Assembly (NCBI RefSeq): GCF_003387615.1
Contig: NZ_QUNS01000001.1
Span: forward strand, 1-64,000
Length of the DNA stretch: 64,000 nucleotides
Origin: Tenacibaculum gallaicum
GTDB lineage: Bacteria; Bacteroidota; Bacteroidia; Flavobacteriales; Flavobacteriaceae
Reading direction: 5' to 3'
The notes under the pieces were generated by a model. It was not told where the DNA came from. It searched no databases and was given only the letters and a program-made list of their open reading frames with translations. The position numbers were made by a program, and so were the translations under genes. Below are positions 1 to 7,706 of the stretch, piece after piece (position 1 is the first letter of the stretch; each line of letters opens with the position of its first letter).

Positions 1-52
1 ATTTCTGTAAATAGCTTCGAACTAGAGTTAAATCATCTGTATTTATACGCAT
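1..52 (-). CDS. 5' end of an unidentified gene (partial)
   Basis: An ATG at 52 on the minus strand opens a frame that stays open to the window edge, giving MRINTDDLTLVRSYLQK. It reads away from the repeat-rich spacer that precedes arfB. Seventeen residues are too few to assign a family. The start is supported only by the open frame and the lack of any competing feature. Confidence 0.4.
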   Translation of the reverse strand, partial: MRINTDDLTLVRSYLQK

Positions 53-156
53 AACAAAATATAAGATTTTGTCAACGAATTAGTTAACCTTTACAATTTC
101 GAGCGATAGCGAGAAATCTGCTTAATTCTAGTTACGAATACCCTTTAAAATTCCTA

Positions 157-360
157 AATCTCACCTATAAGAGTCACTTCTATTATTAAGCCCCCTTTAC
201 AAACAACAATAGATTATTTATATTTGAAACTCCTGTTTTTACAGGAATACAGTAACACCTATTAAAGTAGGTTGACTAAAATTTTAAAGCTGTCTTGCGA
301 TTGAAAAAGAGCATAATTTGTATCGAGAATTTAGGACTTTGACGCTGGAGTAGTTCTCGA
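157..360. repeat. Direct repeat, copy 1 (about 200 bp)
   Basis: This stretch recurs at 464-681 with a handful of substitutions and one short insertion. Both copies begin near AAATCTCACC, share a long central identical tract, and end at a TAGTTCTCGATA box. Copy 1 lacks the TCAATTCGAGTGA segment of copy 2 and diverges after the box. No reading frame is conserved, so it looks like a duplicated non-coding element. Confidence 0.85.
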
Positions 361-463
361 TAGCTCCGATGAAACTTGAGATTTCTCAGTCGTAACCTCC
401 TTCGAAATGACGTATGTTTTGTCATTTCGACCAGAGGGAGAAACCGCAAGGTTCAGTGGGGCT

Positions 464-681
464 AAATCTCACCAATAGGAGTAACTTCGATTATTAAGCC
501 CCCTTTACAAACAGCAATAGATTATTTATATTTGAAACTCCTGTTTTTACAGGAATACAGTAACACCTATTAAAGTAGGTTGACTAAAATTTTAAAGCTG
601 TCAATTCGAGTGAATTTTGCGATTGAAAAGAGCATAATTTGTATCGAGAATTTAGGACTTAGACGCTGGAATAGTTCTCGA
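464..681. repeat. Direct repeat, copy 2 (about 218 bp)
   Basis: Second copy of the 157-360 element. It is separated from copy 1 by about 100 bp that include a GTCATTTCGACC...GAGAAACC motif. The 3' part forms the left half of the hairpin element at 600-728. Together the two copies fill almost the whole 53-765 spacer, where I see no gene. Confidence 0.85.
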
Positions 682-728
682 TAAAATTTTTATCTCGTTA
701 GCACTTGATAAAAACCACTCGAACTGAC
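600..728. repeat. MITE-like hairpin element (129 bp), copy A
   Basis: The ends are imperfect inverted repeats: GTCAATTCGAGTG at 600 and CACTCGAACTGAC at 716-728. An inner complementary pair is TATCGAGAA (about 640) and TTCTCGATA (about 674). The same architecture occurs at 5550-5663, and half of it lies near 11720-11752. No protein is encoded. It ends 38 bp upstream of the arfB ATG. Confidence 0.7.
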
Positions 729-765
729 ATTGGAAGTTAATTCCGTTAATACATTCACAAACACT

Positions 766-1167
766 ATGAACAAAGAACAACTTTTAAAAGAACTCAACTT
801 TAAAGCCGTACGAAGCTCTGGTGCGGGCGGACAGCATGTAAACAAGGTATCCTCTAAAGTAGAATTAAGTTTTACGATTGAAGACTCGTTAGGACTCTCG
901 GACAAAGAAAAAGCACTACTCCATAAAAACTTAGCCAACAGACTCTCTAAAGAAAACACACTCATACTAAGCTCTCAAGAAAGCCGCTCACAACACCGCA
1001 ACAAAGAATTGGTTACCGAACGCTTTTTTAACCTCTTAGCACAAGCATTGGTAGTACCTAAAGTACGCAAAGCTACCAAACCTAAAAAAGCAGCGATTGC
1101 CAAACGTTTGGACGCTAAAAAACAACAGGCTGAAAAAAAAGAAAACCGAAAAAAGTTTCGGTTTTAG
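766..1167 (+). CDS. arfB: Alternative ribosome-rescue factor / peptidyl-tRNA hydrolase ArfB
   Basis: This 133-residue protein has a release-factor domain-3-like core with the GGQ motif at residues 21-23 inside SSGAGGQHVNKV, followed by the VELSF strand. The C-terminus (about residue 100 onward) is a Lys/Arg-rich tail. Both are hallmarks of ArfB (YaeJ), which enters stalled ribosomes, places its tail in the empty mRNA channel and hydrolyses the peptidyl-tRNA. It lacks the codon-recognition domains of RF1/RF2, and the length fits the family (about 140 aa). I chose the ATG at 766, although the frame extends to a TTG at 730, because 730 lies at the edge of a repeat and ArfB homologues begin near the MNKEQL-type sequence. 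It stands alone, next to a repeat and an accessory operon. Confidence 0.9.
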   Translation: MNKEQLLKELNFKAVRSSGAGGQHVNKVSSKVELSFTIEDSLGLSDKEKALLHKNLANRLSKENTLILSSQESRSQHRNKELVTERFFNLLAQALVVPKVRKATKPKKAAIAKRLDAKKQQAEKKENRKKFRF

Positions 1168-1257
1168 TTATATAAAATAATTTATTGTAGAATAAAGGAA
1201 GTTTAATGCTTACCAATAGTTCGTTTATGATTAATGATGTAGTTTAATACTTAGCTC

Positions 1258-1351
1258 ATTAATTAAGCTCCAAACTGAAAATCCCAGAGAATTTTCGTAA
1301 GTAGTCTAGAAAAGGCAATGAATTATATACTGTGTTGTATGCCGTTTTTTA
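1258..1351 (-). repeat. Cassette-like 3' repeat downstream of the ABC-3C operon
   Basis: Read on the minus strand, it starts at the TAA stop of the DUF3732 gene and runs AAAAAAC, GCATACAACAC, a TATATAATT box, then CTACTTACGAAAATTC and a small GAAAAT/ATTTTC hairpin. The same series of boxes follows the stop codon of the unrelated 308-residue gene at 7619-7706. The match is imperfect but colinear over about 90 bp. Confidence 0.65.
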
Positions 1352-3283
1352 TATTAATCCATCACTTTCACTTTTTACCCAATCTCTAATAATGAATTCT
1401 TCAAACTCTTTCTCTTTAGCGTGTTCTAATACTATAATTTGAGGTTTAACTTTTGTGTTTTTATATATCAACTGAATTTCCTCATTTAAAACAGTAAAGA
1501 TGTTGATTACTTGTTTGATGTTATCATCATAATTTTCAACATCTTCAGAATCCTTTAATTCACTTTTTTTAGCTGTTCTTGGAAAATACACCTGACTTGG
1601 TTGGTCTATCATTAAAAATGACGGAATTATAGATTTAGAATTGCTACAAGATAAATGCAAGAAAGATAAAAATAAAGAAAGATGACAGGCTAACCAATTT
1701 GCTCCACTTCCCATTTCATATAATCTTATTTTATCTGATTTGTGTCTATGATAAAAACTAAAGTCATCAATATTAAAGTAAAAATCAATAGGTTTAAGTT
1801 CCTCTTCAAAATCTAGTTTACTTGCAATTCTATCCATTTGTTCTTTTATAAATAATTCCGTTTCTGCTTTGAATTGCTTGATACCCTTATATTTTAAAAT
1901 TCTTTTATTGTACTCTTTTAATTGTTCTTTTAAAGCATTTAAATCACTGTTAAACTTAGATAAATCGTTAGATTCTAAAAGATGTTTGATTGTCGTTTCT
2001 AATACACCTTTTTGATGTATTATTGATTCTCTGTTTCCTTTTATTTTTTCTATATCAACATTTTCTTTTGTAAGTATTTCAATGTTCTTCGAAATTGATT
2101 TTATTTTAGCTTTTATAACTCTTAGATCTTTTCTGAACTTCTCGATTATCTGCGTACTATCTTTTGAAAATGTATTTACTTTAGTTAGTTCTTCAATTAG
2201 TTTGCTTTTTGATTCATTTAATTTATTAATATTTTCACTTATATCTGAAACTGAATTGTCACACAGTGGGCAAGCTAGTTCTTCAATTGAAGTATTGTAA
2301 TTTTGTTTGGCTTTCGTTTGTCTTAGATGTTTTGCATAATCTAAACTATCTTCCGAATTTGATAGAAGACTGGAAATAGCACTTTCAATTTCATTTTTCT
2401 CAACATAGAGTACTTCTCTTTCATTTTCTAATTGAGCTATTTTAGAAAATGATTTTGTTTGGTCGGTAAGTATTTTTGGTGGAACAGGAAGATTAAGTCC
2501 TATTTTTTTTAATTCACGTAATGAAAGTCCTTCTTCAAGAGTAAGGTCTAACATTGTGTAATAAATTTGTATTTGGTCTCTAATATTATCAATTTGATTT
2601 GATTTTTTTCCTTGAATTCGAGCTAAAACTTTTTCTTCAGCTGTTATTTTCCTTTCAGTTTCTTTAATTAGTTTTACTAATTGATAATATTCGCTATCCA
2701 CTATACCTAATAATACAGGTAAAGCTTGAATAACTCTTTTACGTTTCGCTATTTCATCAAACCTATAGAATAGTGAGTGTTTATTTGCAATTAAGTTTTG
2801 ATGCTGAAAAAGGAAAGAAACAGTGTCTCTAATAGATAATTTACCGAAACTCTCGTAATCTGATTCCAAATTTTTTAATGACAGACCCAGTAACTCTTCA
2901 AATTCAGTTTGGACATCATTTTTAATGGGCTTTAAAGATATGTTATTAAAATAATCATATTTAATATCTTCAATTTTATTATAATCAGTTTCTATTTTTA
3001 AATATGCACTTCTCATTTTTCCTGTTTTTGGTGCTGGACGACCAATAACAATGAAATAATCATTTACTTTGTAAATGACTACAAATAATTTTGCAAAATC
3101 GGTTATTTTGCCCACAGGAACACTTGACCTTGATGAAAATAAACAATAATCAATTATTTCGATAAGTGCACTTTTGCCAGTTTTAGAATCGCCAGTTATG
3201 ATGTTTAAACCATCTTTAAATGGAATGTGACGCTTATTCCCAGTATCATTAAAAATGGCTATTTGTTTTATAGTTGTACTCAT
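1349..3283 (-). CDS. DUF3732-type SMC/Rad50-like ATPase of an ABC-three-component system
   Basis: This 644-residue protein has a Walker A motif GDSKTGKS at residues 31-38, leading into SALIEIIDYCLF, the typical start of DUF3732 ATPases. Long charged coiled-coil stretches (about 200-330 and 350-480) flank a CPLC pair at 338-341, which resembles a Rad50-type zinc hook. The C-terminal head has a signature-like EMGSGANW (523-530), Walker B FLMIDQPSQVYFP (556-568, with Gln in place of the usual Glu, as I recall for DUF3732) and a His-switch candidate at H621. Its ATG overlaps the TGA of the preceding gene (ATGA), so translation is probably coupled. Known family work (Krishnan, Burroughs, Iyer and Aravind) places such ATPases with a middle and an effector component in predicted defence systems. 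The action here, ATP-driven sensing of foreign nucleoprotein, is inference. Confidence 0.85.
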   Translation of the reverse strand: MSTTIKQIAIFNDTGNKRHIPFKDGLNIITGDSKTGKSALIEIIDYCLFSSRSSVPVGKITDFAKLFVVIYKVNDYFIVIGRPAPKTGKMRSAYLKIETDYNKIEDIKYDYFNNISLKPIKNDVQTEFEELLGLSLKNLESDYESFGKLSIRDTVSFLFQHQNLIANKHSLFYRFDEIAKRKRVIQALPVLLGIVDSEYYQLVKLIKETERKITAEEKVLARIQGKKSNQIDNIRDQIQIYYTMLDLTLEEGLSLRELKKIGLNLPVPPKILTDQTKSFSKIAQLENEREVLYVEKNEIESAISSLLSNSEDSLDYAKHLRQTKAKQNYNTSIEELACPLCDNSVSDISENINKLNESKSKLIEELTKVNTFSKDSTQIIEKFRKDLRVIKAKIKSISKNIEILTKENVDIEKIKGNRESIIHQKGVLETTIKHLLESNDLSKFNSDLNALKEQLKEYNKRILKYKGIKQFKAETELFIKEQMDRIASKLDFEEELKPIDFYFNIDDFSFYHRHKSDKIRLYEMGSGANWLACHLSLFLSFLHLSCSNSKSIIPSFLMIDQPSQVYFPRTAKKSELKDSEDVENYDDNIKQVINIFTVLNEEIQLIYKNTKVKPQIIVLEHAKEKEFEEFIIRDWVKSESDGLI

Positions 3284-3756
3284 ATTTCTGTAATTCTTAG
3301 TTTTTTAAATACTGATAGATATTGCTCCTTTCCTAAAATAACACCTAAATTATAAGCCGCTTTATATATCGGTTTTAAGTAATTATCCTTTTCTTCTTTA
3401 TAATGAATTTCAGTATTTGGAATCAAAAATTCATTTATATCTAAATCGATTTCATTAGCAAGAATAATAATAGCGGTGTTTGTAGTTTTTCGATAGTCAT
3501 TTATTCTTTGATTTAGAGAGCTAATGAAAATATCAAAATCTGTATTGACAATAAAAGCATTGAATTTAGAATTTGTATTTAAATTTTTTAGTTTACTTTG
3601 AATTGGATTATTGTAAATAAAGGGTAATAAAAGATATACTAATTCTGTTTTTATGCATTTTGAGTTAACAGATTTAGCACCACTTAAAAAATAATGTAAA
3701 ATCTTACTAGTATGAAATGGTGAAAATATTAACCTTTCTATATCACTTGCTTTCAT
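3280..3756 (-). CDS. ABC-3C system middle component
   Basis: This 158-residue, mostly helical protein has no signal peptide. The N-terminus (IERLIFSPFHTSKILHYFL) and the Leu-rich LVYLLLPFIYNN segment (about 40-52) resemble the small 'three component ABC system middle component' families. Those families link the ATPase to the effector subunit. The C-terminus has an AAYNLGVILGKEQYLSVFKKL helix pair, also typical. It overlaps the upstream gene by 14 bp and the downstream ATPase gene by 4 bp, so the three products are probably made in fixed proportion. The assignment rests largely on position and overall pattern, and I cannot name the exact Pfam subclass. Confidence 0.7.
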   Translation of the reverse strand: MKASDIERLIFSPFHTSKILHYFLSGAKSVNSKCIKTELVYLLLPFIYNNPIQSKLKNLNTNSKFNAFIVNTDFDIFISSLNQRINDYRKTTNTAIIILANEIDLDINEFLIPNTEIHYKEEKDNYLKPIYKAAYNLGVILGKEQYLSVFKKLRITEI

Positions 3757-4855
3757 CTCCTGATTTTAGATTAATGTTAATCGTTTTAATTTCCACGTTA
3801 TGTAATAAACGTCCTTTAGGGTAATAAGGTCTTATGTTTCTAATTCCTTCTATTGTTGTTTTTGAAGAAATTTCACTAATGCTATCATCAAAAAAGCGTC
3901 TTGATTTTTCATTAGTGTCGCACTTATCAGTTAGTTGATCTAAGTGACTATCTTTAAGCTCTAGAACAACATCTTTGATATCTTCATCATAGTTGTCAAG
4001 ATTTTCAGATAAGCTATATCTTGCTTCTATCATTTTTCTTTGACTCTCAGAAGCTTTTAAATAATTATCCATTGCTTTTCCAATTTTCTTTTGATATTGG
4101 ATATTATTTAACTCGTTTACAAAATGAAAATTAATTTTTGTTGAATCGTCAGATGTAGCCTTTGAAATTGGAAAATTCAAATCATCAATTTTGTATCTAT
4201 TAGCAAACGCTCTTGAATTTTCTCGGAAAGAGTCTATTACAATTTCCCAAATGTAATCTGTTGAATTAATTAGCTGAAGAGAAATATAACCAAATAGAAA
4301 ACATATATATTCCTCTCTGTTTTTTGATTCTATATGACTTGTAACTGCTGGATGTTCTAATAAAATATCTTTATAATATTCTTTTGCTGATTCTTGATTT
4401 GCTTTTATTTCAAATTTGTTAAGAATATTTTCTAACTTTTTTTTATCAAACGCGTTTACATTGTCGTAATATGATTTTATTGTGTCATTTGATTTTATTG
4501 CTATAATTTTTTCGAGTTTTTCAGATTTGTTTAAATCATTCCATCCTTCAAATATTGAATCTTTTTTTACTTCTGCCGTAGTATGTATAATGAATCTATC
4601 ATAAAAACGAAATGTATCATACTCTGTTATTATATTAGAAAGAGTTTTCCAGAAGTCAATATGTGTATCAATTAATTTTTTGTCACCTTTAATAGAGTGT
4701 TTAACTTCTGTAGATGTCTTTCCGTCTGAAACATCCCCCAAACACTCTAAATAAATTTTTGTTCCATCTTTTGCTTCAAAGCATTCTTTTAAAGCAACCA
4801 TTTCTTGATATTTAAATCCTAATATTTTAGTAGAAGCATCAGTTTTTGAACTCAT
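3743..4855 (-). CDS. ABC-3C effector/sensor with nuclease-like N-terminal domain
   Basis: This 370-residue protein is the first gene of the three-gene operon. The N-terminus (ILGFKYQEMVALKECF, then IYLECLGDVSD, then TSTEVKHS) follows the layout of the PD-(D/E)XK-like 'dsDNA nuclease' (DUF4297-type) domain. Candidate catalytic residues are E37, D41 or D44, E50 and K52, followed by the FWKTL helix near 68-72. The rest is charged and helical, as in the C-terminal domains that contact the ATPase in ABC-3C systems. No signal peptide or membrane segment is present, so the complex should be cytoplasmic. The operon is AT-rich and flanked by repeats, suggesting horizontal acquisition. Whether the nuclease is active is unknown; the fold assignment is by motif only. 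Confidence 0.7.
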   Translation of the reverse strand: MSSKTDASTKILGFKYQEMVALKECFEAKDGTKIYLECLGDVSDGKTSTEVKHSIKGDKKLIDTHIDFWKTLSNIITEYDTFRFYDRFIIHTTAEVKKDSIFEGWNDLNKSEKLEKIIAIKSNDTIKSYYDNVNAFDKKKLENILNKFEIKANQESAKEYYKDILLEHPAVTSHIESKNREEYICFLFGYISLQLINSTDYIWEIVIDSFRENSRAFANRYKIDDLNFPISKATSDDSTKINFHFVNELNNIQYQKKIGKAMDNYLKASESQRKMIEARYSLSENLDNYDEDIKDVVLELKDSHLDQLTDKCDTNEKSRRFFDDSISEISSKTTIEGIRNIRPYYPKGRLLHNVEIKTININLKSGDESK

Positions 4856-4889
4856 AGTTCGTTTTTTTAAATGACATACAACCCTTTTT

Positions 4890-5122
4890 TATATCAAACT
4901 TTAATTCTTTATCTCGAAAAAAACATGGAATATCATAAGGTTTAGCAATTTTTCACGCCATCAAATATATCAAAACCAATACTTTATCAAAAGTAAAGTT
5001 ATCAACGAGTTATTGTTATTTGTTAATTAATTATAAAAAGCTAATTGCTCTTACAATTCTTGCGAACCTAATACAAAGCCTCTATCTATTCTTACGGAAT
5101 CCCATAAACTCAGTTATTTAGG
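4890..5122. repeat. Diverged dispersed repeat upstream of the ABC-3C operon
   Basis: The segment around 4895-4960 (TATATCAAACTTTAATTCTT, then CATGGAATAT) is similar to 8719-8790. A 27-nt tract at 5093-5119 beginning TACGGAATCCCATAAACTCA recurs exactly at 10019-10045 and in diverged form near 9042-9070. Each copy lies upstream of minus-strand accessory genes or between them. Function unknown. Confidence 0.6.
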
Positions 5123-5170
5123 TTATAAAAGTTGTTTTTTAGAGTAGCAATGGTTCTTTATATCATTGTT

Positions 5171-5485
5171 TGGGTCGCTGATATCACGGCATCCTCCGTT
5201 AACACCACGGCATGGGTCGCTGATATCACGGCACGCTCCGTTGACACCACGGCACGGGTCGCTGATATTACGGCACGCTCCGTTGACACCACGGCACGGG
5301 TCGCTGATATCACGGCATGCTCCGTTAACATCACGGCATGGGTCGCTGATATCACGGCACGCTCCGTTAACACCACGGCATGGGTCGCTGATATCACGGC
5401 ACGCTCCGTTAACACCACGGCATGGGTCGCTGATATCACGGCATGCTCCGTTAACACCGCGGCATGGGTCGCTGATACTACGGCT
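5171..5485. repeat. GC-rich 42-bp minisatellite (about 7.5 units)
   Basis: Units start at 5171, 5213, 5255, 5297, 5339, 5381 and 5423, with a partial unit from 5465. Each unit consists of two related 21-bp halves that both end in CACGGCA: one carries the palindrome GATATC, the other GTTAAC or GTTGAC. Units differ by one to three bases. The GC content is far above its surroundings. Because 42 is divisible by 3, open frames appear on both strands, but they give only low-complexity repeats, so I do not call a gene. Confidence 0.95.
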
Positions 5486-5549
5486 ATCCTCCCACTCTCA
5501 AATCTGTATGAATTCAATCCAACGCTCTCGGTCTATGTAGTAACGGATT

Positions 5550-5663
5550 GTCACTTCGAGTAAAATTATTTGAAATGAAAATAATTTTGTATCGAGAAGT
5601 AATAGCCTAGTTCTCGATACAATTTTTAACTCATTATCATTCTTAAAAATCACTCGAACTGAC
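5550..5663. repeat. MITE-like hairpin element (114 bp), copy B
   Basis: The outer arms are GTCACTTCGAGT (5550-5561) and ACTCGAACTGAC (5652-5663), with one mismatch. The inner arms TGTATCGAGAA (5588-5598) and TTCTCGATACA (5611-5621) are perfectly complementary. The sequence matches the element at 600-728 in its ends and inner boxes. The remainder, 5664-5974, has no gene; it should hold the promoter of the frameshifted gene, but I see no clear TAnnTTTG box. Confidence 0.75.
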
Positions 5664-5974
5664 AATACACAAAAAAAGTATTCGCAACTAGTATAAAAGA
5701 TATACTTCTGATAGTCTGCCTGTTAAAAAAAAGCAAAAATTGACCATCGCATTTGTTTTTTATACCCCAACACTATAATTTAGAGCTGGTTAAGAAAAAG
5801 AAACTAACAAAATGCTATGATTGTATTGCTAAAACCATCTAATATTTTATGGTTTTTAACTAGTGGCAAGGGGCTCTCCTGCTATTATAATCTTGTTGTT
5901 TCTAAGAATTACCTAAGGGTAGCGTGTTTTACGCATCCCTAAAAACACACATGTAACTTAAATTAAATATTAAT

Positions 5975-6843
5975 ATGGAAACAAGAAGAAAATTCAAAGG
6001 TTCAGATGCTTTTTTAGCAGAAAGCGCACGTACAATTTACAACCTATTTACGCAAGATTTGGAGCGTTTTACCGCTTTCAATGCCCGATTTACGAGCGAG
6101 TATGCGGCGGCTTTTTTACATCAGATTGATGCGGCAGATACGGTAGTTACCGATGTAAGTACCTTGGCAAAACAAGGAGTGGAAACGCAAAAGGTGTTGA
6201 TAGAGATGCAAGCAAGAATCAGCCTAAAATGTTGGTGTTTTTAGAAACCTTAGAAAAGGTGGTAACAAATTATTTAGATGATTTGACCGATGTAACGAAA
6301 GGCGGAATGCCTGCATCTATTGTGGAAGAGTTGGCAACAATTAAAGACGAATTAAAGAGCGCGAACACTCAGCAAGAGGTGTATAAAAAACAGCGTTTGG
6401 TAATTACCCAAGATCGTATTTCGGCATTGAACGATTGTTATACAACGCTTGTTCAAATTATAAACACGGCTCAGTTAGTATTTGCCAATGAGCCTGCAAA
6501 AAGAGCGCAGTATAGCTATCGTCCAACTACAGGAAGCAGCTCTATTACTGATTTTGTGGGACAGGTAGCGCCTAATGAAACCAAGGTGATTACTCAGGTA
6601 TCGTATGACAAAGAGAGCTTTATTGGTTTTGAAAACAGAGGCGAAACCACACTACAGTTCGACATTAGTACCGACGAGGTTACTTTAAATGGCAATATGG
6701 TTGAATTGGAAAGTGGCGCTATTAACAATCAGCCAATGGAATGGTTACTAGCGGATGTTACCAACGGTACCAAGGTGAATGTTTTGGCGTACAATCCATC
6801 TACTACCTCAACGGGAAGTTATTGGGTGAGTACGGATGTGTAG
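5975..6843 (+). pseudogene. Frameshifted gene of unknown function (two frames)
   Basis: The first frame (5975-6244) encodes an 89-residue helical start, METRRKFKGSDAFLAESART. Near 6206-6212 the likely coding frame moves by -1 (or +2) to one that runs open to 6843. In that frame, ASKNQPKMLVFLETLEKV continues the helical pattern without a new ribosome-binding site. The joined product would be about 289 residues: a helical N-terminal two thirds (LDDLTDVTKGGMPASIVEEL, then an ALNDCY...AQLVF segment) and a beta-rich C-terminal 90 residues. No signal peptide is visible. I do not recognise the family. The break could be a true mutation, a sequencing error or, less likely, programmed frameshifting. 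A terminator follows directly. Confidence 0.65.
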
Positions 6844-6862
6844 TACATAGTTTATAAATGTT

Positions 6863-6896
6863 AAAAGCAATTCTCTGGTTGAGAATTGCTTTTTTA
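6863..6896 (+). terminator. Rho-independent terminator
   Basis: AAAAGCAATTCTC (6863-6875) pairs with GAGAATTGCTTTT around a TGGTT loop and is followed by a T-run. It ends the frameshifted gene 20 bp after its stop, showing that the locus is or was a complete transcription unit. Confidence 0.85.
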
Positions 6897-6967
6897 TGTG
6901 TTTATCTATATTCACTTTAGTTCACGCACTTTTTATTTATTTTTAATAGGAGTTCATGAATCTCCGA

Positions 6968-7029
6968 TTTCTTTGCTTGTCCAAAGAAAATGAACCAAAA
7001 GAAAGGACACTTTTACGAGGATTTTTTAA
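6968..7029. repeat. Dispersed 60-bp repeat, copy 1
   Basis: TTTCTTTG and CAAAGAAA pair around CTTGTC, followed by GAACCAAAAGAAAGGACACT. The same sequence with four or five changes lies at 9168-9230. It sits just beyond the 3' end of the 7036-7542 lipoprotein gene. It is non-coding as far as I can see. Confidence 0.8.
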
Positions 7030-7035
7030 TTAGAA

Positions 7036-7542
7036 TTATTGGTATTGTTTATCCCCTCCAAGATGGTTTGCTATTACTAAAATTGTCCGCCAACAATCAG
7101 GAAGTGATGTATTGTTCCCTCTTACACATTTTACAAAACCAGAAGGTTGTGGAAGTCCAAATTCGGTTTCTTTATATTGCTGAACTTCTGAAGTAAGTAT
7201 AATATCTTGTCCCTCTACCCAAGCCTTTACTCTAACATCATCAGAAAGAGCCCGTGTAGTATTAGTTACTAGGTAAGTACCATTGTTTTCAATAATAGTA
7301 TACCCCATTTGATTAAGTCCATTAGGTAAAGACCCAAATGCAAATGCAGCATTTAATACTTTAATTTTAGTTGAATTTGAATTCGGTTGATTTGTCCAAA
7401 TAAGCGTTTGATCAGTCTCTGTTTTAATAGTTGATACATCAGATGTTTGACTTGAAGTATCCTTAGCTACTGTCTTTTTATAACTTGTGCATGAAATACT
7501 TATTAATCCGAGAATTATTGTAAAAATATAAAGAGTTCTCAT
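7036..7542 (-). CDS. Predicted lipoprotein of unknown function
   Basis: This 168-residue protein has a lipoprotein signal: MRTLYIFTIILGLISISC with the lipid-anchored Cys at residue 18. A Ser/Thr/Lys-rich linker follows to about 45, then a beta-rich domain with a tandem-like layout (TLIWTNQPNSNSTKIKVLNA, then YTIIENNGTYLVTNTTRALS). It would be exported and anchored to a membrane. I do not recognise the domain. No operon partner is close: the next minus-strand gene upstream starts at 8630 and a cassette-like repeat lies between. There is no clear terminator after the stop; a dispersed repeat begins there. Confidence 0.75.
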   Translation of the reverse strand: MRTLYIFTIILGLISISCTSYKKTVAKDTSSQTSDVSTIKTETDQTLIWTNQPNSNSTKIKVLNAAFAFGSLPNGLNQMGYTIIENNGTYLVTNTTRALSDDVRVKAWVEGQDIILTSEVQQYKETEFGLPQPSGFVKCVRGNNTSLPDCWRTILVIANHLGGDKQYQ

Positions 7543-7618
7543 AATTGTTTTTTGGTAGTTTAATCAGCTTAAAATTAATCAATTGCCGATTTCTTTTTAA
7601 ACAAGTTCAATATAGTAA

Positions 7619-7706
7619 ATACTAGCTGAATAGAAAATCCTAGCGGATTTTCGTAAGTAGCTTGTACTAGCAATTAATTTTATATGGTGTTGGCAGTAGT
7701 TTTTTA
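7619..7706 (-). repeat. Cassette-like 3' repeat downstream of the 308-residue gene
   Basis: On the minus strand this begins at the TAA stop of the upstream gene (7704-7706), then AAAAAC, GCCAACAC, CATATAAAATTAATTG, CTACTTACGAAAATCC and a perfect hairpin GAAAATCC-tagc-GGATTTTC (7633-7652). The order of boxes equals that at 1258-1351. The hairpin has no long T-run, so it does not look like an ordinary terminator. Confidence 0.7.

Noticed and set aside
5171..5485. Possible CRISPR array
   Set aside because: The units are directly abutting and contain no variable spacers; no cas gene lies nearby.
5132..5563. Open frames on both strands through the 42-bp repeats (for example 143 residues, plus)
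   Set aside because: They arise because the period is a multiple of 3. The products are pure repeats, start at a poor codon, and have no promoter or homologue-like sequence.
6990..7196. 68-codon plus-strand frame starting in the dispersed repeat
   Set aside because: It overlaps the lipoprotein gene antisense and starts within a non-coding repeat shared with 9168-9230.
7619..7706. Integron attC site
   Set aside because: The position after stop codons is suggestive, but the RYYYAAC/GTTRRRY core sites and an integrase are not seen here; reported only as cassette-like.
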